DNA of 64,000 bases from positions 1 to 64,000 of the forward strand of contig JAMXBD010000822.1 of NCBI GenBank assembly GCA_024138025.1. Direction: 5' to 3'. Made by a program: the position numbers and the translations under genes. Below, one piece after another: positions 33,457-44,774 of this stretch. Source of the DNA: Combretum micranthum. Its lineage: Eukaryota; Streptophyta; Magnoliopsida; Myrtales; Combretaceae. The notes beneath the pieces are model-generated. The model made no database searches. It was not told the DNA's origin and saw only the letters and a program-made list of their open reading frames with translations. Positions within the stretch are counted from its first letter, which is position 1, and the number at the start of each line of letters is the position of its first letter.

Positions 33457-34700
33457 ACCTCTCGTACTTACTGGTTTATAAAATATAGAATGAAAAAATA
33501 CTATCTCAATTCTAAATTCTATTCTATTCTATTCTAAATGCTATTTTAAGTTTCGTTTCTAAGTTTTATTTTGATACCTCTATTTGGATTATATCTTTAA
33601 AAGTTAGAATTACGATTATTGTGAATTGATGATTCCAATTTTAAGTACGTACATAGAAACTAGAATGAACTTAAAATAGAATTCAATTCCATATTTTATT
33701 CTAAATCCTAATTCTAAGTTCTAATACATATTTAAAAATTAGAATTATGATTTTTGTGAATTGATGAGTCAAGTTGAACAATATTCTCATTAGTCATTAC
33801 TATTATGATTACTTTTTTATCTTACTACTCATTTATTATTCACATTTATTTCTATCTTCTAAGAATATATTTGATAACATAATAATCATAAAAAAAGATT
33901 TGATGGATATTACACAATAGATATAATATACATGTGATATGTAATTACCTAAATTTTCTAACACACAAATATAAATAGTGATTATTTTAAAAACAACCAA
34001 CAACATTATCTATGTATTAGCATATAATTAATAATTGCATACTACGTATACATTAACATAAGGATATCACCTTACACTTAATGACCTACTCTCAATGTTT
34101 TCCAATAATCCCATTCTATTTCATATTATATACAAACAAAGAAATAATTTTTCATTTCCACTCAACCATTCCGATTCTTGCATACCAAATTTAACATTTT
34201 AACATTTGCTTTCTAAATTTCAAGTGTAGGGATTATTTTAGATTGGTTTCGATAACATTTTTATGATTAACTTCTTCAGCACTTACAATGCAGCAAGATA
34301 CCAGATCCATTTCCAACCCCTCCAACATACTATTCCCTCGCAAATTATTCAGATTTAATATGTATTTGGTCAAGCTTGCTAATATTTGGTTTAACTAGTT
34401 TACAAACCTAATTTATCTTAGCTGAACATAATAAATAATTCTCGCACACATCATACAACATTAATCAAGTCGAACCAAACTACGCTTGTTAAAGTTAAAC
34501 CCGAACCTAAACTCGGAATTATAATTTATAATTTTATTCAAGTTTAAACTCCGACGTCTAGCTCAAAACCAAACGAATTATCTCAATCCAGCTTGTTAAG
34601 CGACTTAACTCTCATAAGTTCATAATCTCATAATTCTTCGGTTCCCTAAGACGTCCATCCACGGTTTTTCAAACCGTCAACTGGGGTGAATGTCTTCGTC
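33457..34700. repeat. ATTCTA-rich and AAGCTTG/AACTCG word repeats
   Basis: 33490-33780 contains many ATTCTA words and two copies of a roughly 40-base unit (33599-33645 and 33733-33780, both containing TTGTGAATTGATGA). 34340-34620 has scattered GTCAAGCTTG, AACTCGGAAT and AGCTTGTTAAG words like those at 63.1-63.6 kb. No gene seen. Confidence 0.4.
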
Positions 34701-35597
34701 AAAATCTAGAGGTTTTGCTACAAACAGAAACACCCTTTCGGTTTTCGCATGAGGCGAATTCAAAGAATAATAGTCGTCAATTCTGGACGTAAAGAGCTCG
34801 AAGAAGACACAACCAAAATAAAGATGACGACTGAAAAACCAGATTTGAAGCCATGTCTTCACATTAAAATGGTGGAAAACCGGCAAAGGTTTCACGATAC
34901 AACTAATAGAGCTTACAACGGGGGATTGACATCATCACAATACCGTTTACAACATGAAAACCACACAGATATCTTCTTACATGAAATAACTTCCGGTACG
35001 AAAAATATTGGACCAGAAAGACCAGGCATGTGCCTTTCACCATCAGCATTGGTGAGGATACATCAAGGAAACATCTTATTCTTTAACTATATGCATCTAT
35101 GTACAGGTTGTAAGATGCTTTTTTTAAGGGTAATTAGTCATATACATTGTATATATACACTTGGAAATGGAAGCAGAATCACATAAGTTACATATAACAC
35201 AAGGCTGAAGGCTGATGTACATAGGTACACTGCATTAGATTTCTTCTCACCTGCATGAAAACAGACCAACATGAGCTGATCATCATCAACTAGAACAGGA
35301 ATTCGAAATGGGATTAGAAAGTCAGGACATGGCAAACACTCCCGTTAGTTTCGAGCTACATCTAATAATCAACTATCTTTTGATCGCAGTCAGTGGCGAA
35401 ATTACATACGGACATGCCAAAGCGATTTATACTCGAAAAATGAAGTGTTGCAAGCAAATTCAATCCATCACGGTGAGGATATTAAAGGGTAATAATGCAG
35501 CAAAACATAGTGCTAATCCATAAAACCCATATTAAAGCAATTCTCCACTTTCAACAATGGAGCTTAGAAGACTAGAACTCACATGGAAAACCCCGCG
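34701..35597. other. Region downstream of the F-box gene, no gene seen
   Basis: Holds open frames of up to 145 codons (34749-35186, + strand) without recognisable motifs. The part next to 35598 would include the 3' untranslated region and polyadenylation site of the F-box gene on the - strand. Confidence 0.4.
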
Positions 35598-36781
35598 CTA
35601 GCAAGGATTAGGGGAGAGCCAAATTGGAGGAGGCGAATGCAGAGGAGAATGCGGGTTCCTCGGATAGCAAGGGAGAGGTTCAATACTCCCATCACCCAGA
35701 TTATAAATCCCAGAATCATCTTCAAAAGCTCCATCATAGTTGGATTCAGAGTAATCATCAGTGAAACATATACAATTCCCTGTACTTCCGGGAAATCCTT
35801 AGCCAAAAGCGAGAACGACGAATTCCCTCCAATAAAAACCGTATAATCTCCCAAACTCGCCACCCTCTCCCACTTAAGCCCACTCCAATCCATCTTAAAG
35901 ACCCCGAATTGCACGGTCCTATAACGAGGCTGATGACTATAGAACTCGATATTCAAGTGCCTACTAATCAACATCAATTCATCCCTACACTCACCAAATA
36001 CTGCATATCACCCCCAAATTGCCTCGGCATATCGAGCACCGATACCCGAGGAGGAGATGAAGATGGAGAAGAAGATGAATTCTCACCGCCTAAATCACAC
36101 ACCACAAGACGTCCGAACTTATCAACAGCATAAAACAAACCCTTCCAATAAATCACATCCTCACAATACGAATGCGTACCCTCGATGAAGCTCCATCCCA
36201 CATCCGCCTTTCGACAAAACCCCAGGTTGTTCGTATGATTAACAATAGCTACAGCAATAAAATAAGGGTTCCTCACAGGGCATGAACTGAGAATAATCTT
36301 CTTAACAAACGAGTCACGCATGTACCTCAAATTGTGAGTGGAGACATGGCCGTTAGGGCAAAGCTCTCGCAAGGAGTACTCGCGGCCGACGTCGCCGAAA
36401 TTGCGCGAAACGACGTTGGGGAAAGATGAAATCGGAGGCAAAAGGTGGTTTTTGATTTACTAAACGGGTTCAAGAGAAGAATTTCAGGTGATTCATCGAG
36501 AATTATCAGCCAGCCGTGAGAGGAACCGCGGAGGCGAGCGCACAGGGAGAGGTCAAGGGTTAGGGTTTTGAGGGTGTGGAGCTTGCGCGTGGAGAGATTG
36601 TAGAGAGAGGAGTGAGAGAGAAGGATTGGGAGCTGGGGAGGAAGCTGGGTGGGATCGAAGGGATGAAATTGCGCCACGTGCAGCATACGGAACGAATACG
36701 GAGGTAGTCGATGTAGACGATCAGCTTCTCCGAGATTGAGCAGAGGATTTCCGGCGGGAGCTCGGTCCAGTCGACCGTCAT
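35598..36781 (-). pseudogene. F-box/DUF295 (SKIP23-like) gene with four frame breaks
   Basis: Read from ATG at 36781: an F-box (WTELPPEILCSISEKL, then RSVCCTWRNF), a linker, then a DUF295-type beta-rich domain (WLIILDESPEILLLNPFS, VIYWKGLFYAVDKFGRLVVCDL, KWERVASLGDYTVFIGGN, a closing CFTDD-SES patch), ending at TAG 35600-35598. The locus spans about 395 codons, normal for the family. F-box proteins of this type are substrate adaptors of SCF ubiquitin ligases. The frame changes near 36640, 36455, 35985 and 35780. Each change is cured by a single extra base, and between them there are no stops and the domain is intact. This looks like sequence error or a very young pseudogene; the gene may be functional. 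Confidence 0.8.
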
Positions 36782-37230
36782 GGCTGTTTTGTGTCCTTAT
36801 CCTTTTTCTTCTCCCTGGTCCAGCGTTGTAATTATATGGAGAGAGACAGGGAGCGAGAGCGAGAAGGGGGGGACGTGGCGCGCGCAAAGGCGCGAACTGT
36901 TGTGAGGGCGGAACCAATGAAGGGATTTACATGGAGTCATGATGTCGAAATGGTATGGACAAATGGACCATGAAGATGCTCTGAGAATTTTTTTTTATGG
37001 CTATAATTCCATCCCTTGTTATCTTGAGATATTGATGTTGTCATCTCTTTCTTGCTCTCGTGGATGAGGAAAGGAAAAGGTTCGTTTCTTTTAGTTGTTA
37101 TTTTATTAAAATTCGTGAAGCAGTGGGGAACCCGTGCACTCACAGTGGGGGATAATTTCGACTTTGCACACTATGTTATTACAAAGCAAAGCTAATAGAA
37201 CACGAGGAATGGGATCGAATGGAATGGCAT
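36782..37230. promoter_or_regulatory. Upstream region of the F-box gene
   Basis: GC-richer just before the start codon (36790-36900, with a GAGAGAGACAGGGAGCGAGAGCGAG stretch seen on the + strand as purine repeats), typical of a 5' untranslated region. No TATA box could be chosen with confidence. Confidence 0.35.
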
Positions 37231-37574
37231 GTGTTTGCCTTTTTCGCTTTAAGTAGGAAACAAGAAGTAGTGTAATCATTTCCACATTTGAGAGAAAGTA
37301 AGGGAAATAGTGGAAATTATGTAAGGTTATAAAAATTTTCCAAGTTTAAAATGTTAAGATATAAGATAAAGGTAATCTAGTTGTATTCTTATATTTTTTT
37401 TTTTTCTTATACTAACCAAACATGGGGGAAAAATTGATTTTACCTTTTCCTTCCTATTTTCACTTATCATATTGAGACAAGAATAACATTTTCCTTTCTT
37501 TAGATCTTCTTTCCACTTAATTTCTTTTCATAACTTTCTTTAGAGTTCCACTTTTTTAAGAAGTTGCCAAACAC
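37231..37574. mobile_element. MITE-like element with GTGTTTGCC ends
   Basis: Left GTGTTTGCCTTTTTCGCTTTAAG and reversed right GTGTTTGGCAACTTCTTAAA form imperfect terminal inverted repeats around an AT-rich centre. Right after it (37580-37630) is a two-copy direct repeat with the core AAAGTTGGATT. Target duplication not resolved. Confidence 0.4.
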
Positions 37575-38613
37575 TAGGTTAGGTATGCAAAGTTGGATTA
37601 TCATTATGTTAGATACGTAAAGTTGGATTGAGGAGGCAGGTATTGTGAGAGTCTTAAGATAAAATTTTATGGTTGATCAATTTATTAATGATTTATAAAA
37701 TTAATTTAATGAATACTAATTTAACATTAGCTACGCAATTTTAAATTAAACAAATAAAAAGATTTGCACCTAATCATTAATTTAACCATTAACTTTTGTT
37801 TTTTCCCCTTTTTGCTTTTGTACAAGATTCCATGATATTTTAGCTGATATATGCACACTGGCTAGGTGAAACACATGTCTAATGTTTAAAAAAAAAACAA
37901 AGACACAAATTGCACAAAAAAAGATATCAAATTAGAGTCGCTATATCATATGTTGGAGTAGAGATAGTATTAATTTTACTTATATCGCATGTACCATTAG
38001 CGATACGGTGACCTACCCATGTAAAACATTGAGAAGTGTGTATATGGCAGTTACAGTAGGTGATATAGTTTTTGTATTGAATTTTTACCAAGCGATACCA
38101 TAGAAGAGATTTTAAGAAACTAAACCCAATATCCATCTTCTACCTCTGGCTCAACATCCCTATCTAATATGCTCTCTCTCTCTTTGTGTGTGTGTGTGTG
38201 TGTGTGTGTGCAGCTTTCTATCTCCCTTCCCTTTTTCTCTATCCCTCTCGCTTTCTCTCACTAAAAACCCTTACTCTCTCTCAAAACTGGCCATCTTCTC
38301 CCCATACCTCCACTAAAACCAAGAAATCTTCAAATACCATAACCTTAAAATGCCGCCACACCAAAATCACAAGCCATCAACGTCTACCGAAACAAACAAA
38401 ACACCAACACCATTGTCCTCGCCTCCTTCAACCAAAACCACCACCTCCACAACCACTTTGACCCGAAACTTCAATTAATACTGCTCAAACTAATGTACAC
38501 AAAAACCCAAGAAGAAACCCGATCCCCAAATCAAACGACGCATGCAAACATGGAGTATGCAATAGAGGCCCAACCTCATATCGCCTCTTGAAGGTGTGAT
38601 ATACATAATAATA
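37575..38613. repeat. Hairpin-word sequence and (TG)n, target of solo LTR C
   Basis: 37930-38110 and 38570-38610 contain self-complementary words like those at 394-640, e.g. TATCGC...GCGATA around 37983-38005 and TATCGCCT...AGGTGTGATA at 38579-38602. 38186-38211 is a (TG)n tract. 38340-38480 has a C/A-rich stretch with short open frames but no known motif. Solo LTR C is inserted at the end of this region. Confidence 0.45.
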
Positions 38614-39024
38614 TGTAAAGACCGGACCCACTTAACCCAATTATTAAGTGTGCCAAATCTCCCGACCACGCATAATACCCAAATATTAAGAACAATATTC
38701 AAGTATTATACATAAGGTCGTCTTAAAAAGAGATGTTTGTAATAGCTACCTGTTTAAAACAGATATAACATTCTTATGCTTAGAATTAGAAACGTTACCG
38801 CTACATGAGTAGTGGGTCATCACCTATATACAAGACATACATCATATCTTTATATACATTACAGATTCCCAAGGATCACATAAACATAGAGATCTCACTT
38901 AAAACCCAACTATATTACAAATACAATTCAACTCAAAATACATTCTAAGGCATAACAAATAAGCCTAAACACTTCACAAGATTTTACATCAAAAAGGATC
39001 CTAAGCATATACTAGGCGCCTCTC

Positions 39025-39096
39025 CTAGTCATCCATAGAGTCTTCCCAATCATTCCTATAGCCCATATCGTCATAAAACTCGTCATCAAAGTCACA
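39025..39096 (-). CDS. LTR-encoded acidic coding segment, copy in LTR C
   Basis: The frame reads CDFDDEFYDDMGYRNDWEDSMDD and stops at TAG 39027-39025. It aligns with the LTR A segment with silent changes TAC/TAT and GAT/GAC. The acceptor position reads CTTGCAT, so splicing may be lost here. A GAGCC-TTT-GGCTC hairpin lies just upstream (39112-39126), also seen as GGGCC-TCT-GGCTC in A. Confidence 0.45.
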   Translation of the reverse strand, partial: CDFDDEFYDDMGYRNDWEDSMDD

Positions 39097-39254
39097 TGCA
39101 AGATAACAGCATGAGCCAAAGGCTCAGTACACAATAATGCAAACAAATACATATGCAATGCTCACTTAACTTAATACAATGCAATAAATCACCACAACTT
39201 CATTATCTTTTAGTTAAGTGAATAGAACAACACTGGAATATTCAAACTCCGACT

Positions 39255-39335
39255 CAAGCTTGGGAATTCTAGGGGTCCTAAGTAACAGCTGCTGCTCAGG
39301 AGGTTGATATAGATAGACCGGATACTTATATCTCC
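39255..39335 (-). CDS. LTR-encoded QPPEQ coding segment, copy in LTR C
   Basis: Encodes YKYPVYLYQPPEQQLLLRTPR and onwards to IPKLESEFEYS, open for longer after the shared part than in A or D. See the LTR A copy for the comparison. No start codon in frame was found close upstream. Confidence 0.45.
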
Positions 39336-39537
39336 TATATCTAACCGATAGAGAACGATAGCTTCATCTAGGGTTCACACTCCTTTATATAATCCACGTA
39401 TCCTGGTCTACAATATCAATTAGTTCAACAATCTCATACCCATGAACTAAAACATATTATTTCCTTCCGAGCCTAAGTAGAGGATATACCAATACAGTTA
39501 ACCATATTAGCTACCCACTTAGCCAATAAAAGAAATC

Positions 39538-39592
39538 ACCATTGCATCATGGTAAACCATTGCATCATGGATTTGAGTCATTGCATCATGAC
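39538..39592 (-). repeat. Hairpins with GATGCA loop, copy in LTR C
   Basis: + strand stems ACCAT/ATGGT (39538-39553), CCAT/ATGG (39557-39570) and GTCAT/ATGAC (39577-39592) around TGCATC, the complement of GATGCA. A decayed fourth lies near 39624-39640. Same arrangement as LTR A, opposite strand. Confidence 0.75.
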
Positions 39593-40204
39593 AAAGAATT
39601 GGGCTAAGTGCCTAAACTACCGTGCCATTGCATGATGACAAGGTTGTCGCTTCCCGGTTCTGATTTCAACGACGTAAAGCACAACCAATTTCAATATCTC
39701 TTATTAATCTTCAATGAAAATCAATTTGGTATATACCTATCCTAAGCAACAATCAATCAAAATATTGTGTACCTGATTCGATTCAGAATTCAAAAGAGGG
39801 TCTCCAACCGAGTATCTATCTCTGTTTCACATAAATCAAACCATATTAACAATACTATCCTAAGCCAAGCTTATATCTACTAGTTTAAAGCTTAGGAAAT
39901 CATATGATCTTGATTAAAATCATTCAAGTCATAATATGACTTATATATATCATACAATCATCATACAACATCATACAAGTTCAATAATTAATCATAAAAT
40001 TACATTAATTATCAAACATAAGTTTTTAGCTTTATTTGGAAAATGGAGTAGCTGGAAAGAAATGACAATTCGGCCTTGATAAGTTTTTATTTTGTAAAAA
40101 CTCAAAACATGAAAGTTTTAGATCTCTTTTTAATCTTTCCAACGCAATTTAAATCACTTAAATTGGAGTTCGTATGAAAAAGTTATGATTAATTTACAAA
40201 AACA

Positions 40205-40490
40205 TGTTGCTGGAGGGGACCGATTACGCCCCATTACTCGCTCGTGATTTTAGAAAAATTTGTCACCAGACCAAATCACGCCCTTTAGTTTGCCCGTGAC
40301 TAAGGAAAAATGTATGATCAGTCTAAATCACGCCCTTTAGTTCGCCCGTGACTAAAGAAAAATGTATGATCAGTCTAAATCACGCCCTTTACCATGCCCG
40401 TGATATCTTGCCTGACGAATTTTTTTACAAAAATCAGACGATATCACGGGTCCTAGCTTGCCCGTGACATCTCCCTTGTTTCCGACTTTT
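40205..40490 (-). repeat. CACGCCC...GCCCGTGA word block of solo LTR C
   Basis: Five or so copies of a 24-base word beginning TCACGCCCTTTAGTT and ending CGCCCGTGA or variants; the outer five bases TCACG/CGTGA are complementary. Between two of them a longer spacer is also repeated (ATGTATGATCAGTCTAAA). The block starts soon after the anchor GTATGAAAAAGTTATG, as in the truncated LTR at 18.8 kb. Confidence 0.75.
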
Positions 40491-41453
40491 CACACATTTC
40501 CTTTTTTTTAACTTCAAAATTTAACTTTTCTCAACTCCTAACATGTCCTAAACCTTATACAAACTTCATACAACACTTCTTGTACATTTAACAACATAAA
40601 ACAAGAGTGATCTTCACTCCTCAACATCAAACAAGCTCAAAAACTACTCTACAAGAATCAAACTCTTCTTCATCAAGTTTCACCAACTCTAACACACTTC
40701 AAACAATTCTAATACTTATTATACTTCAACACTTCAATTCCAAACCACATGAAAGCCTACTACAACCTATTACAACAACTCAAGCATTCTAAAACTTTCC
40801 TAACAACTCTACAACATTTCAACAATAATTTAGCATTCCAACTACTTATATTATACCACACATGCATATTTCATGGATTAAGAGGGAAATAAAGCATTTC
40901 AAACATCAAATAAACTTACCTCAATGTATATATAAGGCTTGGGGAAGGATTTTTGGTATGTTGAGTACAAGAAAACTTGATTTGGGTCTTGAAAATTTTT
41001 GGCTTTCTTGAGTTACGAATTTTCTTTTTCTTTGTTCTGTTTTGGAGTGTCTAATGATGCAATTAGACTTTGATGTTTATCTTAATATTGTTGACTTTTG
41101 AGGAGGCAGATTTGGGAAAGGCCCGGGCCTTATTTGGACTTAGAATTGGACTTAAGTTTGGGCTTAAGAGGGGTTAAAAAAAATCTGCTAAGTTTAGTAT
41201 CTAATTTAGGCCTAAAACAAGTTTAAATCCGACACATATAATTCATTACAATAACAATTAACACTAACATGATAATTTCTAACATGAATAAACTATCAAC
41301 CTAGATATATTTACCATAGCATATTATCTAATCACATACGTTATACCACACCCAACATTACAAACACACTAATCCATTCAAACACATACACACATATAAT
41401 TATCAAATTTAGCATGCATTAATATATTTTAAAATTATGGCTATTTCATAATA

Positions 41454-43460
41454 CGTGTATTGCATCATGTAGGTGTGCCACATATAAATTTCTATATTGT
41501 TTGTCTCTTATGCAATATAGTGATACTATTCTTATAATATTTTTTCTACAATTTTGTTTTGTGTATTTTTTTTTGAAAGTATATTATACATGTAATATTC
41601 TCCATACTAACTACTCTAGAAGTAAATTTAAAAATCATATTACACTATAGTAGTGTGTGGGGCTAGTTTTGCACTATTAATATGCTAACTCCACAATTTA
41701 TTAAGCTTAACTTTTTGAAATTTCTTTTAGCTATTGAGTTCTTGGATTAAGAGACAAAATTTAGGAGTATGAACCATACTCTAGATTACTTATACAAATA
41801 TGGCTTGATGGGCTTGAAATAAATAATGTTTGACCATTATATCTATCTTCAACCTTTCTTAAAACGCTCATATGCTCGTAAAGAATATTTTTTACCTTAG
41901 ACTTTGGACTTAGACTAAGCTTATGAAGATAATTTTGAGTTAAATGAATTCATCTCAGCCATTAGGTATCAAAGTGGTTTAAGAACGTCATGAAGTGTAA
42001 AGACCTATAAATATTTAGTAATTTCTCTTTATTTAACACTTTCTATAAGATTAAAAAAGTGATATTCTACTATATAATTTATGTCTGCAAAGATCAAAGA
42101 AGCTATTTAGGCAAATACTAGCTTTGATTGCTTGAGAATTATAAGGTTGACACTCAATGTTTTGTAAAGCTCCCTCATTATTCGTCGTTCAATACATTCG
42201 AGACCAGATTATTAGCTCTTCCTCTACCTCATTCTTTCCAAATCATGCCATTAGATATCGTATTACATAACTACTTTAAAGGCATGTGTAGCACAAGACC
42301 TTGTGACACACATGTAACCACTTTAGATAGATTCCCACAAGTATCATTTTCAAAATTATATCATTTGTTATTATATTTACTTTATTCATATTATCTTGTT
42401 TTATTATCACTATTGCTATTGCCATCGCTGCCATCACTACAATGCCACCAATAGTGTTAACTTTTCAACAATAATGAGGCACTATTCTAGTGTTTGCATT
42501 ATTGATAATGGTATGGTGGTTATATGCATCATTATTGTTGTGCAGTGTAGTAATAGTGCAACAAAATAAGGCCATCCAACTGTAACTCATTTATGCTATA
42601 TTTGTTGTTTGAAAGCCTTATGACAAAAATGTGCAGGCTTCGGTTTCCAGCTTTTGCTACTTGCTCTTACTACTACTTAAACTTCTTTAAATCCCTTTCC
42701 TTTTTATTTTTAATTTTGAATAATAGGGTTAAGAGAACATCTGTTCTCTAGGTTTAAGGTAACAAACAAAGAAGGAAGCAAACTCTTACACTAAAAACAT
42801 GATGAATTTAGATAAAATAAGGGAGTAAAATGATATGGCATACTGAGAAAACTTGGCCAACAATGAAGCTACAAATGATAGAGACCACAAAAAAGTTCAA
42901 ATGAAAAAAAAGTTTTAGATGTAAAAATTCAAATCCAAAATTAAATAGATGCTATGTAGGAAAGTAAGAGGAATGATTAGAAACATCAACGTGAAAACAA
43001 AGCACTAAGATTTATAAGGGAAAGAGTTCTAAAACATTGGATTCAATAAAAACCCATATAAAGTTAAGAATTTTGGAAAAAAAAATCCAAGCCAAACACA
43101 ATTTCATCCTTTATTCTACTTTATTAGTTTTTATAATATTTTAATTATTTTATGTTTATTAATAATAATTTTTTTTGAATTAATTGTTTAGACAAATGAG
43201 GTGTAGCCATGTGCCACTTAATGATTGAAAAGTTAACAGTGTTAATAAAAGTCCAATTTTGTCAATGGTCCAAAATGTTAAGGATAAGGATACAAACAGG
43301 AAAAAAATATAAATTTAGGACTCAACTAGAAAAGTGGTATAATATCAAAACTAACAATATACTTTTTCCTATTCTGAATAAAATGGAATATCATTTTTAT
43401 TGAAAATAACACTTTGTAAATTACGAGTGAAACAATTGTGCAAAGTCATCATGTATGAAA
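41454..43460. other. AT-rich intergenic DNA, no gene seen
   Basis: The first 80 bases look like a continuation of the region interrupted by LTR C. A 108-codon frame (42128-42454) and a low-complexity CATCGCTGCCATCAC-type stretch near 42415-42440 show no family. Nothing else recognised. Confidence 0.45.
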
Positions 43461-43774
43461 GGGTAAATTGCTAATATGCTTATTATATTTATATTACGTG
43501 CGCTTAACCCCTTATGCTTGAATTTGAGCATTTAAACCTCATATCTTAAAAAATAAAAACAAAGATGTATTTTTTTTATTCCCTATATGATCATTTCAAT
43601 TTATAAGAAAACAACTAAAAGGACATTTTAATATTTATAGTCATTATTTCTAAGGGTTAATAAAGTCTACAAGGAACATTTTTTAAAGGCTTAAGGGTTT
43701 AAGTGTTCAATTTCAATGACAAAGGTATAAGAACACATGAAATAAATATAAACAAGTGTATTTGTAATTTACCA
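43461..43774. mobile_element. MITE with long terminal inverted repeats
   Basis: 314 bases; the left end GGGTAAATTGCTAATATGCT and the reversed right end TGGTAAATTACAAATACACT match over about 80 bases with substitutions. No coding. It abuts the Pack-MULE-like element. Confidence 0.6.
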
Positions 43775-43786
43775 TAAAGAAAAAAT

Positions 43787-44774
43787 GGATTAATGTTGAA
43801 TTTGGCCTTAACTTTATTGAAAAATGCAATTAGTACCTTTACTTTTAAAAGTTCGATTTAAGTACCTAATTAAACTTTTCAAGATTATTTTTTATACCTC
43901 ACTTAAACTGTTAAACTCCGTTGATGACGCGGATTATCCAACCAATCATAATTTGACATGTGTCCTATAACTATAATTTTTTTTATTTATCTTTAATAAT
44001 TTTATCATATTTATTATTATTATTTTAATTATACTTATAATTACTATATAATTAATTTAATTTATAAGAATAAAACTTGCTGGGTCCCAAAAGCTTACTT
44101 AATCCCATTCTTATTCTTAAGTTTTATACCAATCAAATTTTTTCAAACATTCTTTTTAGGCTTGATAATATATAGAAGATTTGACTTCACCAATTCCTAG
44201 TCCATTTGAAATTCCTCCAAAGAATGATTCGTTGCAATCGTTCTCATAGTCAAACCAAATCCATGAGGTTGCATCGTCTTTGCTATAACTTTCCAGTAAG
44301 TATGTTCCATACCTACAATCTTTTTGGGATATTTGATTGAGATAGAGGTGGATGTTGGTGGTAAACACTAAGGGCGTTGAGACGGAGGAAGTCGAAGGCC
44401 ATGGCAGCGTGGTTGTAGGGAAGAGAAGGATCGATAAAAAGAGGATGGAGTCGGATGAAAGAGATGGAAGGATAGGATTTAGAGATGGATTGGATATAGG
44501 AGGATCTATTGTCTAATATTGACAAAGTGTTAAAATTAAACCTTTATATATTATCAAGCTTTAAAAGAATGCTTGAAAATTTTTGAATTAGTGAAAGACT
44601 TAGGGATAAGATTGGGTTTAAGTGGGCTTTTGCAGCCTAATAAGTTTTATTCTTATGAATTAAAATTAATTATATAATATTTATAAGTATAATAACATTA
44701 ATAATAATTAAAGATCAATAATTAGGTTTTAAAGTTGAACTTTAAATTAAGGTATCAAATTCGATATTTACCCC
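43787..44774. mobile_element. Pack-MULE-like element with a captured gene fragment
   Basis: Long inverted arms: 43981-44178 pairs with 44541-44745 (both contain AATAAAACTT and GCTTGATAATATATA in reverse), and weaker similarity extends to the outer ends (GAATTTG near 43798 and its complement near 44757). The roughly 360-base centre holds a gene fragment (next entry). Long inverted repeats flanking host gene sequence without a transposase is the Pack-MULE layout. A clean 9-bp duplication was not found (6 of 9 at best), so it is old or the limits are slightly off. Confidence 0.6.
44340..44525 (-). pseudogene. UDP-glycosyltransferase N-terminal fragment
   Basis: The frame reads RSSYIQSISKSYPSISFIRL, then PSLPYNHAAMAFDFLRLNAL. 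This matches the N-terminal part of plant UDP-dependent glycosyltransferases of the UGT88 type (Y-I-S-I-S-S-F-P-S-I-S-F... then ...DFLRLN). Only about 55 residues are recognisable, the UDP-binding C-terminal box is absent and the frame then closes. It lies between the inverted arms of the Pack-MULE-like element, so it is a captured fragment and not a gene. Identification is by eye. Confidence 0.5.

Larger units (their letters stand above)
38614..41448 (-). mobile_element. Solo LTR C
   Basis: 2835 bases, TGTAAAGACCGG...GGCTATTTCA on the + strand, with exact TAATA duplications (38609-38613 and 41449-41453). No internal retroelement genes. In the - (sense) direction it has donor-like GAG|GTAAGT at 40919, a word block at 40205-40490, three clear hairpins with a GATGCA loop at 39538-39592, the QPPEQ coding segment at 39335-39255 and the acidic segment at 39096-39025. 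The order matches solo LTR A, so A and C are one family or sister families. Confidence 0.9.

Noticed and set aside
34749..35186. 145-residue frame downstream of the F-box gene
   Set aside because: No motif; composition typical of chance frames in untranslated DNA.
38345..38480. Thr/Pro-rich frame after the (TG)n tract as an N-terminal exon
   Set aside because: C/A-rich low complexity, all three frames open in part, no continuation.
40205..40490. Repeat block as a CRISPR array
   Set aside because: Plant LTR context, irregular spacing, repeated spacers and no cas genes.
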